Below are positions 8,990 through 18,598 of a stretch of 48,263 nucleotides of DNA, in pieces. The stretch comes from an uncultured Granulosicoccaceae bacterium. Lineage in GTDB: Bacteria > Pseudomonadota > Gammaproteobacteria > Granulosicoccales > Granulosicoccaceae. The stretch's first letter is position 1; every line of letters begins with the position of its first letter. The translations under genes were made by a program, and so were the position numbers. A model generated the notes under the pieces. It made no database searches. It was not told where the DNA came from and saw only the letters and a program-made list of their open reading frames with translations. The stretch covers positions 1 through 48,263 of the forward strand of contig CALISD010000078.1 in NCBI GenBank assembly GCA_938041955.1. The letters are read 5' to 3'.

Positions 8990-10729
8990 AATACTATCTT
9001 CAATTGTAGGCGCCAGACTTCCCAAAAATTGATCACAACGACCAAAGCCGGACGACAGACTGCAGCTTCCCCTGCTGTGGCTGCAAAGATGCCGACGCTT
9101 ATGGGGTCGATAGTAGCAGTTTCGGTCGCTGCCCTGATTTGCCTGCCGCTGCTGGCGGTTGTGTGGCTCGCATTCTCACCCACTGAAAATATCTGGCCAC
9201 ATCTACTATCCACTGTTCTGCCGGACTATGTCCTCACCACAGCACTGTTGATGATGGGCGTGGCGATCGGCACCACCATTATCGGCGTCACCACCGCATG
9301 GTGTGTTACCAGCCTGGATTTCACTGGCCGTTCACTCTTTGTATGGGCATTGCTGTTGCCGTTTGCCGTACCGGCTTATGTCATCGCCTACGTCTACACC
9401 GATCTACTTGAATTCGCCGGTCCCGTACAAACCGCACTGCGAGCCATGTTCGGCTGGCAAAGCGCCAGGGACTATAGCTTTCCCTCAATAAGGACACTTG
9501 GCGGCGCCATGGTGATGATGGTGCTTGTGCTGTACCCGTACGTCTATCTGTTAGCCCGCGCCGCATTCACTGAGCAATCAACCTCTCTGATAGAGGCAGC
9601 TCGCGCATTGGGTCAATCACGAACTAAAAGTTTTTTTGCCGTGTCACTGCCGTTAGCACGCCCCGCAATCGCGGTGGGCGTAGCCATGGCACTGATGGAA
9701 ACACTCAACGACTATGGCACGGTGGATTATTTCTCCGTCCGCACACTTACTGCTGGTATCTATGATGTATGGCTTGGCATGGGCAACCTCGGTGGTGGTG
9801 CACAGATCGCCTGCCTGCTGCTTATCTTTGTGTTGGTGATTTTATGGATAGAGCGCAGCAGTCGCAGACGCCAGCAACAATTTCAGCCTTCTTCAAGTCG
9901 CTTTAAACCAGTTGACCGCCTGAGGCTGCACGGCTGGAAAAACGTTTTAGCCTTCACTGTTTGCGCACTGCCCGTGTTACTGGGGTTTATTATTCCGTGC
10001 GCAGTACTGGCGCTGTACGCAATCAAAAACTTTGCTATCTCGTGGAATGCAGACTTTAGGCAGATCGCCCTCAATAGCGTCATGTTATCTACCTGTGCAG
10101 CATCTATCACTGTATTTCTGGGCATCTTCCTCGCCTACAGCATGCGAATTGCACCGAATCGTGTACTTAAATGGTGCACTCGCTTTGCAAGCACCAGCTA
10201 TGCAGTGCCGGGCGCAGTACTAGCCATTGGTGTCATGGTGACCTTCACTCGTTTTGACAATGCCGTAGATGCTTTCGCACGTTCACAGTTTAACTACTCC
10301 ACCGGGCTTTTATTAAGTGGCACGGTGACGGCAATTATATTTGCCTATGTCGTCAGGTTTATAGCCGTTGCCTACGGATCGATAGAGAGCAGTTTATGCA
10401 AGATTACACCAAGCATGGACATGGCTGCCAGATCACTCGGCAACACACCGACCAAAATGCTATGGAAAGTTCATATACCGATGATGCGGAGCGGAATAAT
10501 TACCGCGGCACTGGTTGTGTTTGTAGACTGTATGAAAGAACTACCCGCAACGTTGGTGTTGCGGCCGTTCAACTTCGACACGCTTGCTACACATGTATAT
10601 CAATTCGCGTCTGACGAACTCATAGAACAAAGCGCACTGGGCGCCCTGTTTATTGTTTTAACCGGGCTGATACCAATCATGTTGCTTAGCTTCAGTATTG
10701 ACAGAAGCCGTACGCTAACGCATAAATAA
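8975..10729 (+). CDS. Fe3+-type ABC transporter permease (FbpB/SfuB-like)
   Basis: Inner membrane permease that would pass ferric iron, or a similar ligand, from a periplasmic binding protein into the cytoplasm. The roughly 585-residue protein is a tandem duplication with about twelve helices. Each half has the EAA loop that docks the ATPase: EAARALGQSRTKSFF in the first half and MAARSLGNTPTKMLW in the second. The fused double-permease form is typical of FbpB. Neither the binding protein nor the ATPase is adjacent. The start is uncertain: the ATG at 8975 lies inside a Fur-box-like site, the first 40 residues are low in conservation signals, and an ATG at 9089 just before helix 1 is a good alternative. 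No start has a clear Shine-Dalgarno. Confidence 0.88.
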   Translation: MRIIRNTIFNCRRQTSQKLITTTKAGRQTAASPAVAAKMPTLMGSIVAVSVAALICLPLLAVVWLAFSPTENIWPHLLSTVLPDYVLTTALLMMGVAIGTTIIGVTTAWCVTSLDFTGRSLFVWALLLPFAVPAYVIAYVYTDLLEFAGPVQTALRAMFGWQSARDYSFPSIRTLGGAMVMMVLVLYPYVYLLARAAFTEQSTSLIEAARALGQSRTKSFFAVSLPLARPAIAVGVAMALMETLNDYGTVDYFSVRTLTAGIYDVWLGMGNLGGGAQIACLLLIFVLVILWIERSSRRRQQQFQPSSSRFKPVDRLRLHGWKNVLAFTVCALPVLLGFIIPCAVLALYAIKNFAISWNADFRQIALNSVMLSTCAASITVFLGIFLAYSMRIAPNRVLKWCTRFASTSYAVPGAVLAIGVMVTFTRFDNAVDAFARSQFNYSTGLLLSGTVTAIIFAYVVRFIAVAYGSIESSLCKITPSMDMAARSLGNTPTKMLWKVHIPMMRSGIITAALVVFVDCMKELPATLVLRPFNFDTLATHVYQFASDELIEQSALGALFIVLTGLIPIMLLSFSIDRSRTLTHK

Positions 10730-10735
10730 CAGAAA

Positions 10736-11527
10736 TCAGAAGTGCCCTGTTAAGGCGATATAAGCCCCTTCAAGCGTCGCATTCGAATTCCAATTATCGA
10801 TATCATCAATGTCCAGACTCATGCGGCGAATACCGCCCTGGATACCGACATCAACCAGCGGAATCAAATCAACTTCAAGATGCAGATACGCTTCTACATC
10901 TAATAAGTTACTGTCTTTATAAGCGATCGCATTACCACGCAATCCGGCAGCCAGCCCTGAAAATGGCAAATCAAATCTCGCGTGGCCATACAACATAGGA
11001 AAAACGGTTTTGATATCCACCCGGTCAGACAGAGTGCCGTTCACTTCAGTCACCTCTACATAACCGTCAAGTTGTCTTGCCGTTAAACCCAAATCAAGCG
11101 ACACCCAGTTATCAAGCAACTCATAGTACAAAGTACCATCCAGGAAGCTTATATCAAGCGCTGCCTCCACCTCACCACTTACTGTTACGAGCCCACCCAA
11201 TGTGCCACTGGCAGAATCTGAAGTTCCGGTCCAAGTCAGTGGTGTCTGGCGTACCTGAACGTTAGGAATCAACGGAATAGGATGCTCCACAGCAATCAAA
11301 ATCGAGTTGCTGCTACCCTTGTTATCACTGAATTCACCGGAAAAATCAAAAGCGTCAGTGGTTTGACCAATACTTCCACCCAGCTCCGGTTTCCATACAT
11401 GAGCACTACCGTGCAGACCGAAAATAGTATCAGCACCCGACAGGGCTGGAAACAAACACAAAGCACCGGCAAGCATTGCCAGCGTGGAACGCAGAGACTT
11501 CCGCGAACTTGTAGAGTTGTTCAGCAT
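10736..11527 (-). CDS. Outer membrane beta-barrel protein (TIGR04219-like)
   Basis: A 263-residue exported protein predicted to sit in the outer membrane. The N-terminus carries a signal peptide (hydrophobic LAMLAGALCLFPALSGA, cleavage near residue 32). The mature part has alternating strands, a conserved W after HGSAHVW, and a terminal aromatic (ends LTGHF) as in barrels. I match it to the TIGR04219 family from memory of the pattern; ligand and role are unknown. The ATG at 11527 is chosen because the signal peptide starts properly there and GGAA precedes it. A longer in-frame start 90 nt upstream would give an odd 30-residue extension. It is convergent with the iron permease (6 bp between stops). 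Confidence 0.72.
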   Translation of the reverse strand: MLNNSTSSRKSLRSTLAMLAGALCLFPALSGADTIFGLHGSAHVWKPELGGSIGQTTDAFDFSGEFSDNKGSSNSILIAVEHPIPLIPNVQVRQTPLTWTGTSDSASGTLGGLVTVSGEVEAALDISFLDGTLYYELLDNWVSLDLGLTARQLDGYVEVTEVNGTLSDRVDIKTVFPMLYGHARFDLPFSGLAAGLRGNAIAYKDSNLLDVEAYLHLEVDLIPLVDVGIQGGIRRMSLDIDDIDNWNSNATLEGAYIALTGHF

Positions 11528-11633
11528 GATGTTTCCAATAAGTTTTTTTGAGACGCCCGTGGCATGCACAATTGAATCCAACTTCCGAATATTTGCTGTC
11601 GCATTGACCACACTCAAACGGGCTTAAACGACT

Positions 11634-12278
11634 CTACGAAGCACGAAGCTCGGCAATAAATTTATCCGACTCTGCAATTGACCTGTTCATTTCACGAATC
11701 AGAACGGCGATATCGTCTTGTAAAGTAGCAAACTCACCCTTCAGTGATCCAATCGCCTGAGCATTGAGGTTGTGCTTTAAAAAGAGCACATTGTCTTTAA
11801 AAGTTTGAAGCACTGGCTGCATGCTCGTCTCTGAACGGCGCATGGTTGAGAGCATACCGGTGTAACGGGATCTGGTCTCACGCAGTTGAGCTGTACTGCT
11901 GCTTTTGTAATCTGCGTTGTTATACTGATCTATCTCTGCCTCCCACTCTCTAAACAAGGCAGTAGCTACCGATTCAACACTGTTAATCCGGTCTGTCACC
12001 AGTTGTGCGGCGGTTTGGCTGTCATCATACTCAGCACTCAATTTGTCATAAGCTTGTTTAAGATCCGTATTCTCAAGCGTGACAATTGATCCAAACTGCT
12101 CAAGCGCATCTTTGAACTCTTCTTGTGCATCTTCCTGCGAGTCACGGGTGTTTTCCACACGGCTCACCAGAATATCGCGTTTGTGATATCCAACCTTCTC
12201 CCACGCGTTGTAATACGCAGACGAGCAACCGGCCAGGATGGATGACAAAGTTAAAATGACAAAAATGCGACTTTTCAT
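11634..12278 (-). CDS. DUF2959 lipoprotein
   Basis: A 214-residue predicted lipoprotein of the DUF2959 family, function unknown. The signal peptide ends in the lipobox LAGC with Cys18. The following SSAYYNAWEKVGYHKRDILV segment is the family hallmark. The rest is strongly helical and probably coiled coil, with many charged heptads (QEDAQEEFKDAL, DKLSAEYDDSQ). It is likely anchored in the outer membrane facing the periplasm. It lies upstream of the TIGR04219-like gene on the same strand with about a 100 bp gap, so co-transcription is possible. Confidence 0.85.
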   Translation of the reverse strand: MKSRIFVILTLSSILAGCSSAYYNAWEKVGYHKRDILVSRVENTRDSQEDAQEEFKDALEQFGSIVTLENTDLKQAYDKLSAEYDDSQTAAQLVTDRINSVESVATALFREWEAEIDQYNNADYKSSSTAQLRETRSRYTGMLSTMRRSETSMQPVLQTFKDNVLFLKHNLNAQAIGSLKGEFATLQDDIAVLIREMNRSIAESDKFIAELRAS

Positions 12279-12418
12279 AGGTAAACCTGCAAGACTTAAT
12301 TAACTCTCGTGATTTTACACTATCCGGTCGCCACGGATACATCTGCACTTTTACGGCGGCAGTTACCAGATTGATATAACGCGAAGCTTGTGCTGATAAC
12401 GGCTGGCAGCTGAACTGA

Positions 12419-13378
12419 TCAGCCGGTTTCAGATATATTGACCATGGATCGAGCATCTGCGAGGTAACGATTCGCCATCCCAGTGTCGCAAAGCTCAGCG
12501 AGCATTTCTTTGAACCCCAGACACCCTACTATCCCGCCGGTATGAACAAAAACAATCTTATTGTACGGGTTCTGGTCGAGCTTGGAATCAAGTAACGCAA
12601 GGAATGCTTTGCCATTGTAGACCGGGTCCATAATGATTCCGTGCTGATCATGCATCTGCAGAACAAAATCCAGCAGGGACTTATCCACCTTACCGTACTT
12701 CTGCGGTAAGGCTGTTTTAAGCATTGTCCAGCCGGCACAGCCTGCAGACGAGCCGACCCATTCCGCCACCTGTTGCTCCAGTCGATCATCGCGAACCACC
12801 GGCACCCCTATCACCTGCTGTGGCTCTTCAGCACCACAGATTATTCCAGCCAGCGTGGCACCCGTACCAACGGCCACCACAATATGCGTCGGGCGCGTCG
12901 CGGCAATGTTGTTCAATTGCACCGCGATGGATTTACAACCTTCGACAGCCATTTCATTGGAGCCTCCCTCAGGCAACCATGTGTCACAACCTAAAGAGGC
13001 ACACAAGCGCTCAACGAACGTTCCTTCATCACGCAGTCGGTAATCAGTGCGCGATAAGTAATGCACTTTTAACCCGTGTTTAACAGCATCTTGTAACAGC
13101 TCATTGCTTACCTGCTCTTCGCCTCGAACAGCAGCCATTGCTGTTAAGCCCAAACCCTCACAAGCATACGAAAACGCATGCAAGTGATTTGACCAGGCGC
13201 CACCAAAACTCAGTACCGAACTGCAGCCCCGGCGTTTGATCGCCAGCAGATTTTTTTTGAGTTTGAACTCCTTGTTTCCGCAACCAGCAAGTGTGAACTG
13301 CTCAGTTCTGAAAATGCGAATTGATTCATTAAACACAGTTAGTTCAGTTGGCGTATCAACAAACCGGTTCACTTTCAC
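12419..13378 (-). CDS. ACC deaminase / D-cysteine desulfhydrase-family enzyme
   Basis: Fold-type II PLP enzyme of 319 residues. The family opens the ring of 1-aminocyclopropane-1-carboxylate or desulfurates D-cysteine; the substrate here is not determined. The cofactor lysine is Lys36 in GCGNKEFKLKKN. SFGGAWSNHLHA is the substrate-binding SNH motif, and VAVGTGATLAGI is the phosphate-binding loop. The C-terminal HTGGIVGCLGF segment is typical. Many marine bacteria carry this gene as a sulfur or D-amino acid scavenger (inference). It is divergent from the L,D-transpeptidase gene. Confidence 0.85.
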   Translation of the reverse strand: MKVNRFVDTPTELTVFNESIRIFRTEQFTLAGCGNKEFKLKKNLLAIKRRGCSSVLSFGGAWSNHLHAFSYACEGLGLTAMAAVRGEEQVSNELLQDAVKHGLKVHYLSRTDYRLRDEGTFVERLCASLGCDTWLPEGGSNEMAVEGCKSIAVQLNNIAATRPTHIVVAVGTGATLAGIICGAEEPQQVIGVPVVRDDRLEQQVAEWVGSSAGCAGWTMLKTALPQKYGKVDKSLLDFVLQMHDQHGIIMDPVYNGKAFLALLDSKLDQNPYNKIVFVHTGGIVGCLGFKEMLAELCDTGMANRYLADARSMVNISETG

Positions 13379-13537
13379 CCCCTCTTTAAGTATTCAAAAA
13401 CAACGCTTTCGACTCACTACCTCATCCCGTTTAACAGCAATTACCGAAATCTGACAACTAAAGATACCGCCAATACGCCGATAACCGCTCAAGCTTGCAA
13501 AGGCTGATATTCCAAATCCTTATAAAAACAATAAAAA

Positions 13538-15247
13538 ATGACATTACTAAATCGGCGAGAATTTCTTAAACACACGACAGGGCTTGCCCTGGCTTGTGGA
13601 ACATTGTCTGGTGTCAGCGGGCGCGCATTCGCAGCTCAAGTCACAGACGAAAAACTCCGTGCATTTTTGACAAGTGGCGAACGCTCAGTGGCCGGTATAA
13701 CCCTGAGACATAAAGAAAAGCTCGCGAAGATTTATGCCGAAAGACGCTTCATCCCGCTCTGGTCCAAAGATGGCAACCTTACACGCACATCAAGCGCCGT
13801 AGTAAAGAAGCTGGAGAATGCCTCCCTCTTAGGACTGCACCCATCGCATTACTATACACAGGTACTCAATAGCTGGTTATATCTGCAAGACAGAAACTCT
13901 GCAATACAGTTGGAGTTGGTACTGACCGATTCACTGTACGAGTACTTTGACAATTTAGCCAATGGTCAAACAGGTGAGCAACCTGGCGATAAAGGGTGGT
14001 TCGTTAAGCAGAGTAAAACCGATGTCGCATACGATGCTGAGAACTTTTTTCGTGGAGACGCCTCATTCAAGGAAACCATTGACCGGCTTCAGCCGCAGGA
14101 TCAACGCTATACCAATTTATTAGTTGCACTAAACGACTACCATCAAATTGCTAACAGTGGAGGCTTCACGCCTGTTTCATCCGGTGCAACCCTGAAACCC
14201 GGAGATCAAGATCACCGTGTTCAGCAGCTACGCACCCGATTGACACAAAGCGGTGATATTAACCCAACTGGTTCCTCAGCGCCTGACGTCTACGACTGGG
14301 CGATTGCTGAGGGAGTTACGCTTTTTCAACAGCGGCACGGCCTGATCGCAGATGGAATGCTAGGCAAAAAAACGCTGGCTGAAATTAACGCACCTGTTGA
14401 ACAGCGCATCGCACAGATTGAAGTCAATCTTGATCGATGGAGATGGCTACCGAGAGATCTTGGCGCTAACAGCATTGTAGTGAACACGGCAGGTTTCGAA
14501 ATGGACGTTAACCTTAACCACAGCCGCGCTCTCACCATGCCTGTGATTGTAGGCAAAACAGAGAATAAAACTCCGATCTTCTCTGATGTGATGGAGCATA
14601 TAGTTTTCAACCCGTCATGGCATGTGCCCGTGAGTATTACCCGGGATGAACTACTTCCAAAAGAACTCGCTAACCCGGGCTTCCTTGATAACAGTAACTT
14701 TGTCGCTGTATCACTGGCTAATAAGAGCAGTCAGCCTATATCCAGCCTATCAACAGATGAATTGTATCCCTCGAACTTTATATCCAGGTATCGTTTGCAG
14801 CAATTACCGGGCAAAACAAATGCACTCGGTGAAATCAAGTTCATGCTGCCCAACAAATACAGTATTTACCTGCACGATACCAATGCGAAAAGCTTGTTTG
14901 AAAGAACCACCCGAGCATTCAGTCATGGCTGCGTGCGGGTTGAGAGACCTCAAGACCTCGCCAGAACCTTGCTACTAAGCGATGGCATGGATGACTACCA
15001 GATTGATGCCATCCTTGATTCAAGTAACACAAAAACAGTCAACCTCAGAACCCACCTGCCGGTACATATCACCTACCAAACCAGCTGGGTGGATGACTTC
15101 GGAAAAGTCCAGTTCAGAAAAGACATCTACGATCATGATCGCCATGCGATACAGAATTATCGCAACCACAGACCACTGCAAACAAGCAAAGAAACTCAGT
15201 TACTGGCGAGACTTGGTGTTACCACTACCGCAGCTTTCGAAGGCTAA
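13538..15247 (+). CDS. L,D-transpeptidase, YcbB/LdtD type, with Tat-like signal
   Basis: Periplasmic enzyme that makes 3-3 cross-links in peptidoglycan. The 569-residue precursor starts with NRREFLK followed by a hydrophobic stretch ending AFA, a twin-arginine signal pattern. A scaffold domain (about 35-200) is followed by a peptidoglycan-binding repeat (about 218-288, LKPGDQDHRVQQL to GKKTLAEIN). The YkuD catalytic domain holds HDTNAKSLFERTTRAFSHGC, with nucleophile Cys465 in SHGCVRV. Domain order matches E. coli LdtD. The stop codon overlaps the stop of the convergent hydrolase gene, leaving no room for a terminator. Confidence 0.92.
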   Translation: MTLLNRREFLKHTTGLALACGTLSGVSGRAFAAQVTDEKLRAFLTSGERSVAGITLRHKEKLAKIYAERRFIPLWSKDGNLTRTSSAVVKKLENASLLGLHPSHYYTQVLNSWLYLQDRNSAIQLELVLTDSLYEYFDNLANGQTGEQPGDKGWFVKQSKTDVAYDAENFFRGDASFKETIDRLQPQDQRYTNLLVALNDYHQIANSGGFTPVSSGATLKPGDQDHRVQQLRTRLTQSGDINPTGSSAPDVYDWAIAEGVTLFQQRHGLIADGMLGKKTLAEINAPVEQRIAQIEVNLDRWRWLPRDLGANSIVVNTAGFEMDVNLNHSRALTMPVIVGKTENKTPIFSDVMEHIVFNPSWHVPVSITRDELLPKELANPGFLDNSNFVAVSLANKSSQPISSLSTDELYPSNFISRYRLQQLPGKTNALGEIKFMLPNKYSIYLHDTNAKSLFERTTRAFSHGCVRVERPQDLARTLLLSDGMDDYQIDAILDSSNTKTVNLRTHLPVHITYQTSWVDDFGKVQFRKDIYDHDRHAIQNYRNHRPLQTSKETQLLARLGVTTTAAFEG

Positions 15248-16716
15248 ACATCCACAAAGCAAAGCCTTCGACGCCAGAAAAGCAGAACGCCTAAAACGGC
15301 TATAGAGATATAGCCAGGTGCACCTCCACCCTGGCCACTTGCAGTGTTGCGATCTTCACGTGCCACCGACTGCACAAAGTCGGTGGTTTGATCCAACAAC
15401 TCTGCCACCACCTGACGACTGTCCTGCCCACCAGCAGGGCACCCGGCATCCAACACATCACTACTGGTTAAGCAGATATCAAGCGCGTGATTACCTTGCT
15501 TGATCAGGTGCAGCAAACTGTCCGCACCGCACTGCAGGGTTTGTTGTAACTCGCCGGTTTCATCATAACCAGTATCAAGTGCCCGACCCGCCAGTGCATT
15601 ACACAAACGAACCGATTGACTTGCCGGTACCAGCTCATCTGCCAGGCCATGAAACATGATCATTGGCGGATAGCGCTCAGGATCAGACGCTACCCGTGCC
15701 GGAAAACTATTTTCAGGAATAGGAGCAAGCGATAAATCAGCTTGCGCTGCATCAGTTCCCAATACCCCCTGTAATACACGCAATCCCTCTTCATTAGCGT
15801 ATTGCCCCGCCACCACCAGATTGACAAAAGCTGAAAAATCCGTCGGCGGATACATTAAAACGGCCGAGGCCACCTGGTTACTTTTATTCACTGCAAGTGC
15901 AAGCGCAAGGTGCGCGCCGGCCGACTGCCCCATCACAACAGGTTTACCGCTGGCACCATAAAACCCGGCGTTTTGATTGACCCACTGCAGTGCAAACTCA
16001 GCGTCATCGACAATCTGTGTGATTGTTGCCGATTGACACTCAACATTCGGTTCGCTCTCAGATAGCAACCGATAATACGGCGCAAAAACGACGAAGCCTT
16101 TATTCGTGTAGTGAGCAGCAACAGATTCAATGCCCATGGTACCGAAACCCCTTGCCTTCCAACTACCCCCATGGAAGGCGATTAACGGATATTGATCATC
16201 ACTGGCGATGGAATTTTTATACACTCTCATCTCTAGCTGGCACTCACCTCTCACTGTGCTGATCGTCCGATACGAAGTGCTGGTGCGGTAAGGCTGCATT
16301 AAGCCATCTAAGCCTTTTACTCCGATGTCATAGCGAGCGCCTGGTGACAGCGTCCAGCCATCAGTGACACTCGCACCGTTACCCAACTGCTGCTTGTCCA
16401 GCACTCCACTACAAAACTGTTGCTGCCCGGTACGGGTAAACTGAACACTGTTTAGGCACTGCGAATCGGTATAGTACTCACCGGTATTTCGCGGCACCTG
16501 CACCAGGCAACTGCCATCAGAATTGGCATATAACGGTTCGACATCCATATCGGCCTTGAGCCGAGCACTTAGATCACAGCCAATAACGCTGCCGATGCTG
16601 CCGGAGAGATCATTACTGTTGCTGAAAATATCTACCAATTGAGCACTGGCCGGCCGGCCAACAGCCAACCCAAGCAAACACCCGCAAAGAAGCACAACTC
16701 GCTGTTTTCGCAACAT
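15244..16716 (-). CDS. Secreted alpha/beta hydrolase with GlyGly-CTERM-like tail
   Basis: A 490-residue exported carboxylesterase-like enzyme. The signal peptide ends near ASA at residue 25. The hydrolase core has oxyanion motif HGG (182-184), nucleophile elbow GQSAG (Ser265), and probable acid and base Asp360 (HGLADEL) and His410 (GNHALD). Eleven or so cysteines suggest disulfides. The C-terminus reads as a glycine-rich stretch (461-467), one hydrophobic helix (about 469-480) and WRRRL, the tripartite form of a GlyGly-CTERM rhombosortase signal. The substrate is unknown. The gene is convergent and overlaps the transpeptidase by four bases. Confidence 0.82.
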   Translation of the reverse strand: MLRKQRVVLLCGCLLGLAVGRPASAQLVDIFSNSNDLSGSIGSVIGCDLSARLKADMDVEPLYANSDGSCLVQVPRNTGEYYTDSQCLNSVQFTRTGQQQFCSGVLDKQQLGNGASVTDGWTLSPGARYDIGVKGLDGLMQPYRTSTSYRTISTVRGECQLEMRVYKNSIASDDQYPLIAFHGGSWKARGFGTMGIESVAAHYTNKGFVVFAPYYRLLSESEPNVECQSATITQIVDDAEFALQWVNQNAGFYGASGKPVVMGQSAGAHLALALAVNKSNQVASAVLMYPPTDFSAFVNLVVAGQYANEEGLRVLQGVLGTDAAQADLSLAPIPENSFPARVASDPERYPPMIMFHGLADELVPASQSVRLCNALAGRALDTGYDETGELQQTLQCGADSLLHLIKQGNHALDICLTSSDVLDAGCPAGGQDSRQVVAELLDQTTDFVQSVAREDRNTASGQGGGAPGYISIAVLGVLLFWRRRLCFVDV

Positions 16717-16965
16717 TTATCAACCAATCCACGGAACAAAGGCATAGCTTACCGCACAGGCCCACAGTCGATCTCCTTTGTTGTATTACGGACCGGGTCA
16801 GATGATTTCCCGCCGATGCACACGATGACAGGGTCGCGGCAGCGTCGTGGCAACAGAGATTGTCGAATTCAGGCGTCGTAAGCCGCCTGTAAAATCAATG
16901 ATCCTGAACCCGCATGCGTTTATAATTCAAGCTCAATCGAACCACCGCACTATCGAGCAATTTTT

Positions 16966-17316
16966 ATGGCCGGACTTTCCACCCACATTCTTGATACCAG
17001 CATCGGCAAACCCGCTGCATCGGTAAAAATTGAGTTATTCGCCGCAGACCAGACAACCCCGTTGCTGACATGCACCACCAACAGCGACGGCCGGACAGAC
17101 AAGCCACTGATTGCACCCGGCGATCTCAAAGAAGGCACATACGAACTGCGCTTTCACGCAGGCGACTACTTCAAAGCCAATTCAAGTACAGACACAGGCA
17201 CGGTGCCATTTCTGGACGTAGTCGTGATTCGTTTTGGCATCGGTCATACCGATCAGCATTATCATGTGCCACTGCTGCTTTCGCCTTTCGGTTACTCTAC
17301 TTATCGCGGCAGTTAG
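16966..17316 (+). CDS. uraH: 5-hydroxyisourate hydrolase
   Basis: Transthyretin-like enzyme of 116 residues that hydrolyses 5-hydroxyisourate to OHCU in urate breakdown. The N-terminal LSTHILDTSIGKPA holds the conserved His7, and the protein ends in the diagnostic YRGS tetrapeptide. HYHVPLLLSPFGYSTY is the second conserved block with active-site histidines. No other urate pathway gene (OHCU decarboxylase, urate oxidase, allantoinase) is seen in the window. It lies 76 bp before dapD on the same strand, without an obvious functional link. Confidence 0.93.
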   Translation: MAGLSTHILDTSIGKPAASVKIELFAADQTTPLLTCTTNSDGRTDKPLIAPGDLKEGTYELRFHAGDYFKANSSTDTGTVPFLDVVVIRFGIGHTDQHYHVPLLLSPFGYSTYRGS

Positions 17317-17392
17317 ACACTGTAATCTTCGCGACCAACAGCACAGCCAAACCATTTAAAACTCTAAATACCCAAATCCATCGGAGACACTG

Positions 17393-18223
17393 ATGTCTGA
17401 TCTAGAAAATATCATCAACGAAGCATTCGAACAACGAGGTGATATCTCACCAACAAGCGTAGATGCTGCGACCAAGAAGGCAGTTGAAGATGCCATTGAG
17501 TTAATTGACAGTGGCAAAGCAAGGGTTGCTGAGCAGCGTGGTGTCGGTGACTGGCACGTTAACGAATGGCTGAAAAAAGCAGTACTGCTGTCATTTCGTA
17601 TCCGTGACAACGAACCCATGCCAGCCGGTGGTTACACACAGTTCTACGACAAGGTAGACAGTAAATTCAGCGACTACTCAGCGCAGCAATTTGCAGATTC
17701 AGGCGTACGTGTCGTACCACCTGCCGTAGCACGCAAAGGATCATACATCGCACCTAACACAGTGCTTATGCCCTCATACGTCAACATTGGCGCTTACGTA
17801 GACAGCGGCACCATGGTAGACACATGGGCAACCGTCGGCTCGTGCGCCCAAATTGGTAAGAACGTACACTTGTCCGGCGGTGTGGGTATTGGTGGTGTAC
17901 TTGAACCACTACAAGCCACACCCACCATTATTGAAGACAACTGTTTTATCGGTGCACGCTCAGAAATTGTAGAAGGCGTGATTGTTGAGGAAGGCGCGGT
18001 AGTATCGATGGGCGTGTACATCGGTCAAAGCACTCGCATTTATGATCGTGAAAACGATGAAATCATTTACGGACGTGTTCCTGCAGGCTCTGTTGTTGTG
18101 TCTGGCAATCTGCCGGCAGAAAACGGAAAATATAGCCTCTACTGCGCTGTGATTGTAAAAAGAGTTGATGAGAAAACCCGCAGCAAAGTGGGCATCAATG
18201 AACTACTTCGCATCGTTGACTAA
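17393..18223 (+). CDS. dapD: Tetrahydrodipicolinate N-succinyltransferase
   Basis: Transfers succinyl from succinyl-CoA to tetrahydrodipicolinate in the succinylase branch of lysine and diaminopimelate synthesis. The 276-residue protein has the expected helical N-terminal domain (1-about 100) and a left-handed beta-helix of hexapeptide repeats ([17 protein letters not shown], then [10 protein letters not shown]). GGAG lies about 8 nt before the ATG. It is followed on the same strand by a YffB-type gene after 24 bp, a frequent arrangement. Confidence 0.96.
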   Translation: MSDLENIINEAFEQRGDISPTSVDAATKKAVEDAIELIDSGKARVAEQRGVGDWHVNEWLKKAVLLSFRIRDNEPMPAGGYTQFYDKVDSKFSDYSAQQFADSGVRVVPPAVARKGSYIAPNTVLMPSYVNIGAYVDSGTMVDTWATVGSCAQIGKNVHLSGGVGIGGVLEPLQATPTIIEDNCFIGARSEIVEGVIVEEGAVVSMGVYIGQSTRIYDRENDEIIYGRVPAGSVVVSGNLPAENGKYSLYCAVIVKRVDEKTRSKVGINELLRIVD

Positions 18224-18247
18224 CAACAAATAAGTACGGTCTGCATT

Positions 18248-18595
18248 ATGAAACTATACGGCATCAAAAATTGCGACACGATCAAAAAAGCCCGTCGCTT
18301 TCTTGACGAGCACCATATCGACTACCAATTTCATGACTACCGGGTTGACGGTGTAGATAAAAAACTTATATCTGGTTGGGTAAAAAAGCACGGTTGGGAA
18401 ACCGTGCTAAACAAGCGCGGCACCACATGGCGACAGCTGGACGATAAAACCAAAGCAGCCACCGATGAAAGCAATGTCGCAGCGCTTTTATGCGAGCACC
18501 CTGCAATGATCAAACGCCCAATTTTCGTCAACGGCAACACATCATTGGTAGGATTCACCGCGCAGTCCTATACAGAGTTGGTCGAGAGCCTGTAA
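18248..18595 (+). CDS. ArsC/Spx-family protein, YffB type
   Basis: A 115-residue thioredoxin-fold protein of the ArsC/Spx superfamily, YffB subgroup. It starts MKLYGIKNCDTIKKA with a single active-site-like Cys9 and lacks the arginine triad of true arsenate reductases as far as I can judge. RPIFVNGNTSLVGF is the conserved cis-proline region. YffB binds glutathione in vitro, but its job is not settled. Its place between dapD and a DNA-repair-like gene, three bases before the latter's start, points to a shared transcript. Confidence 0.85.
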   Translation: MKLYGIKNCDTIKKARRFLDEHHIDYQFHDYRVDGVDKKLISGWVKKHGWETVLNKRGTTWRQLDDKTKAATDESNVAALLCEHPAMIKRPIFVNGNTSLVGFTAQSYTELVESL

Positions 18596-18598
18596 TCA

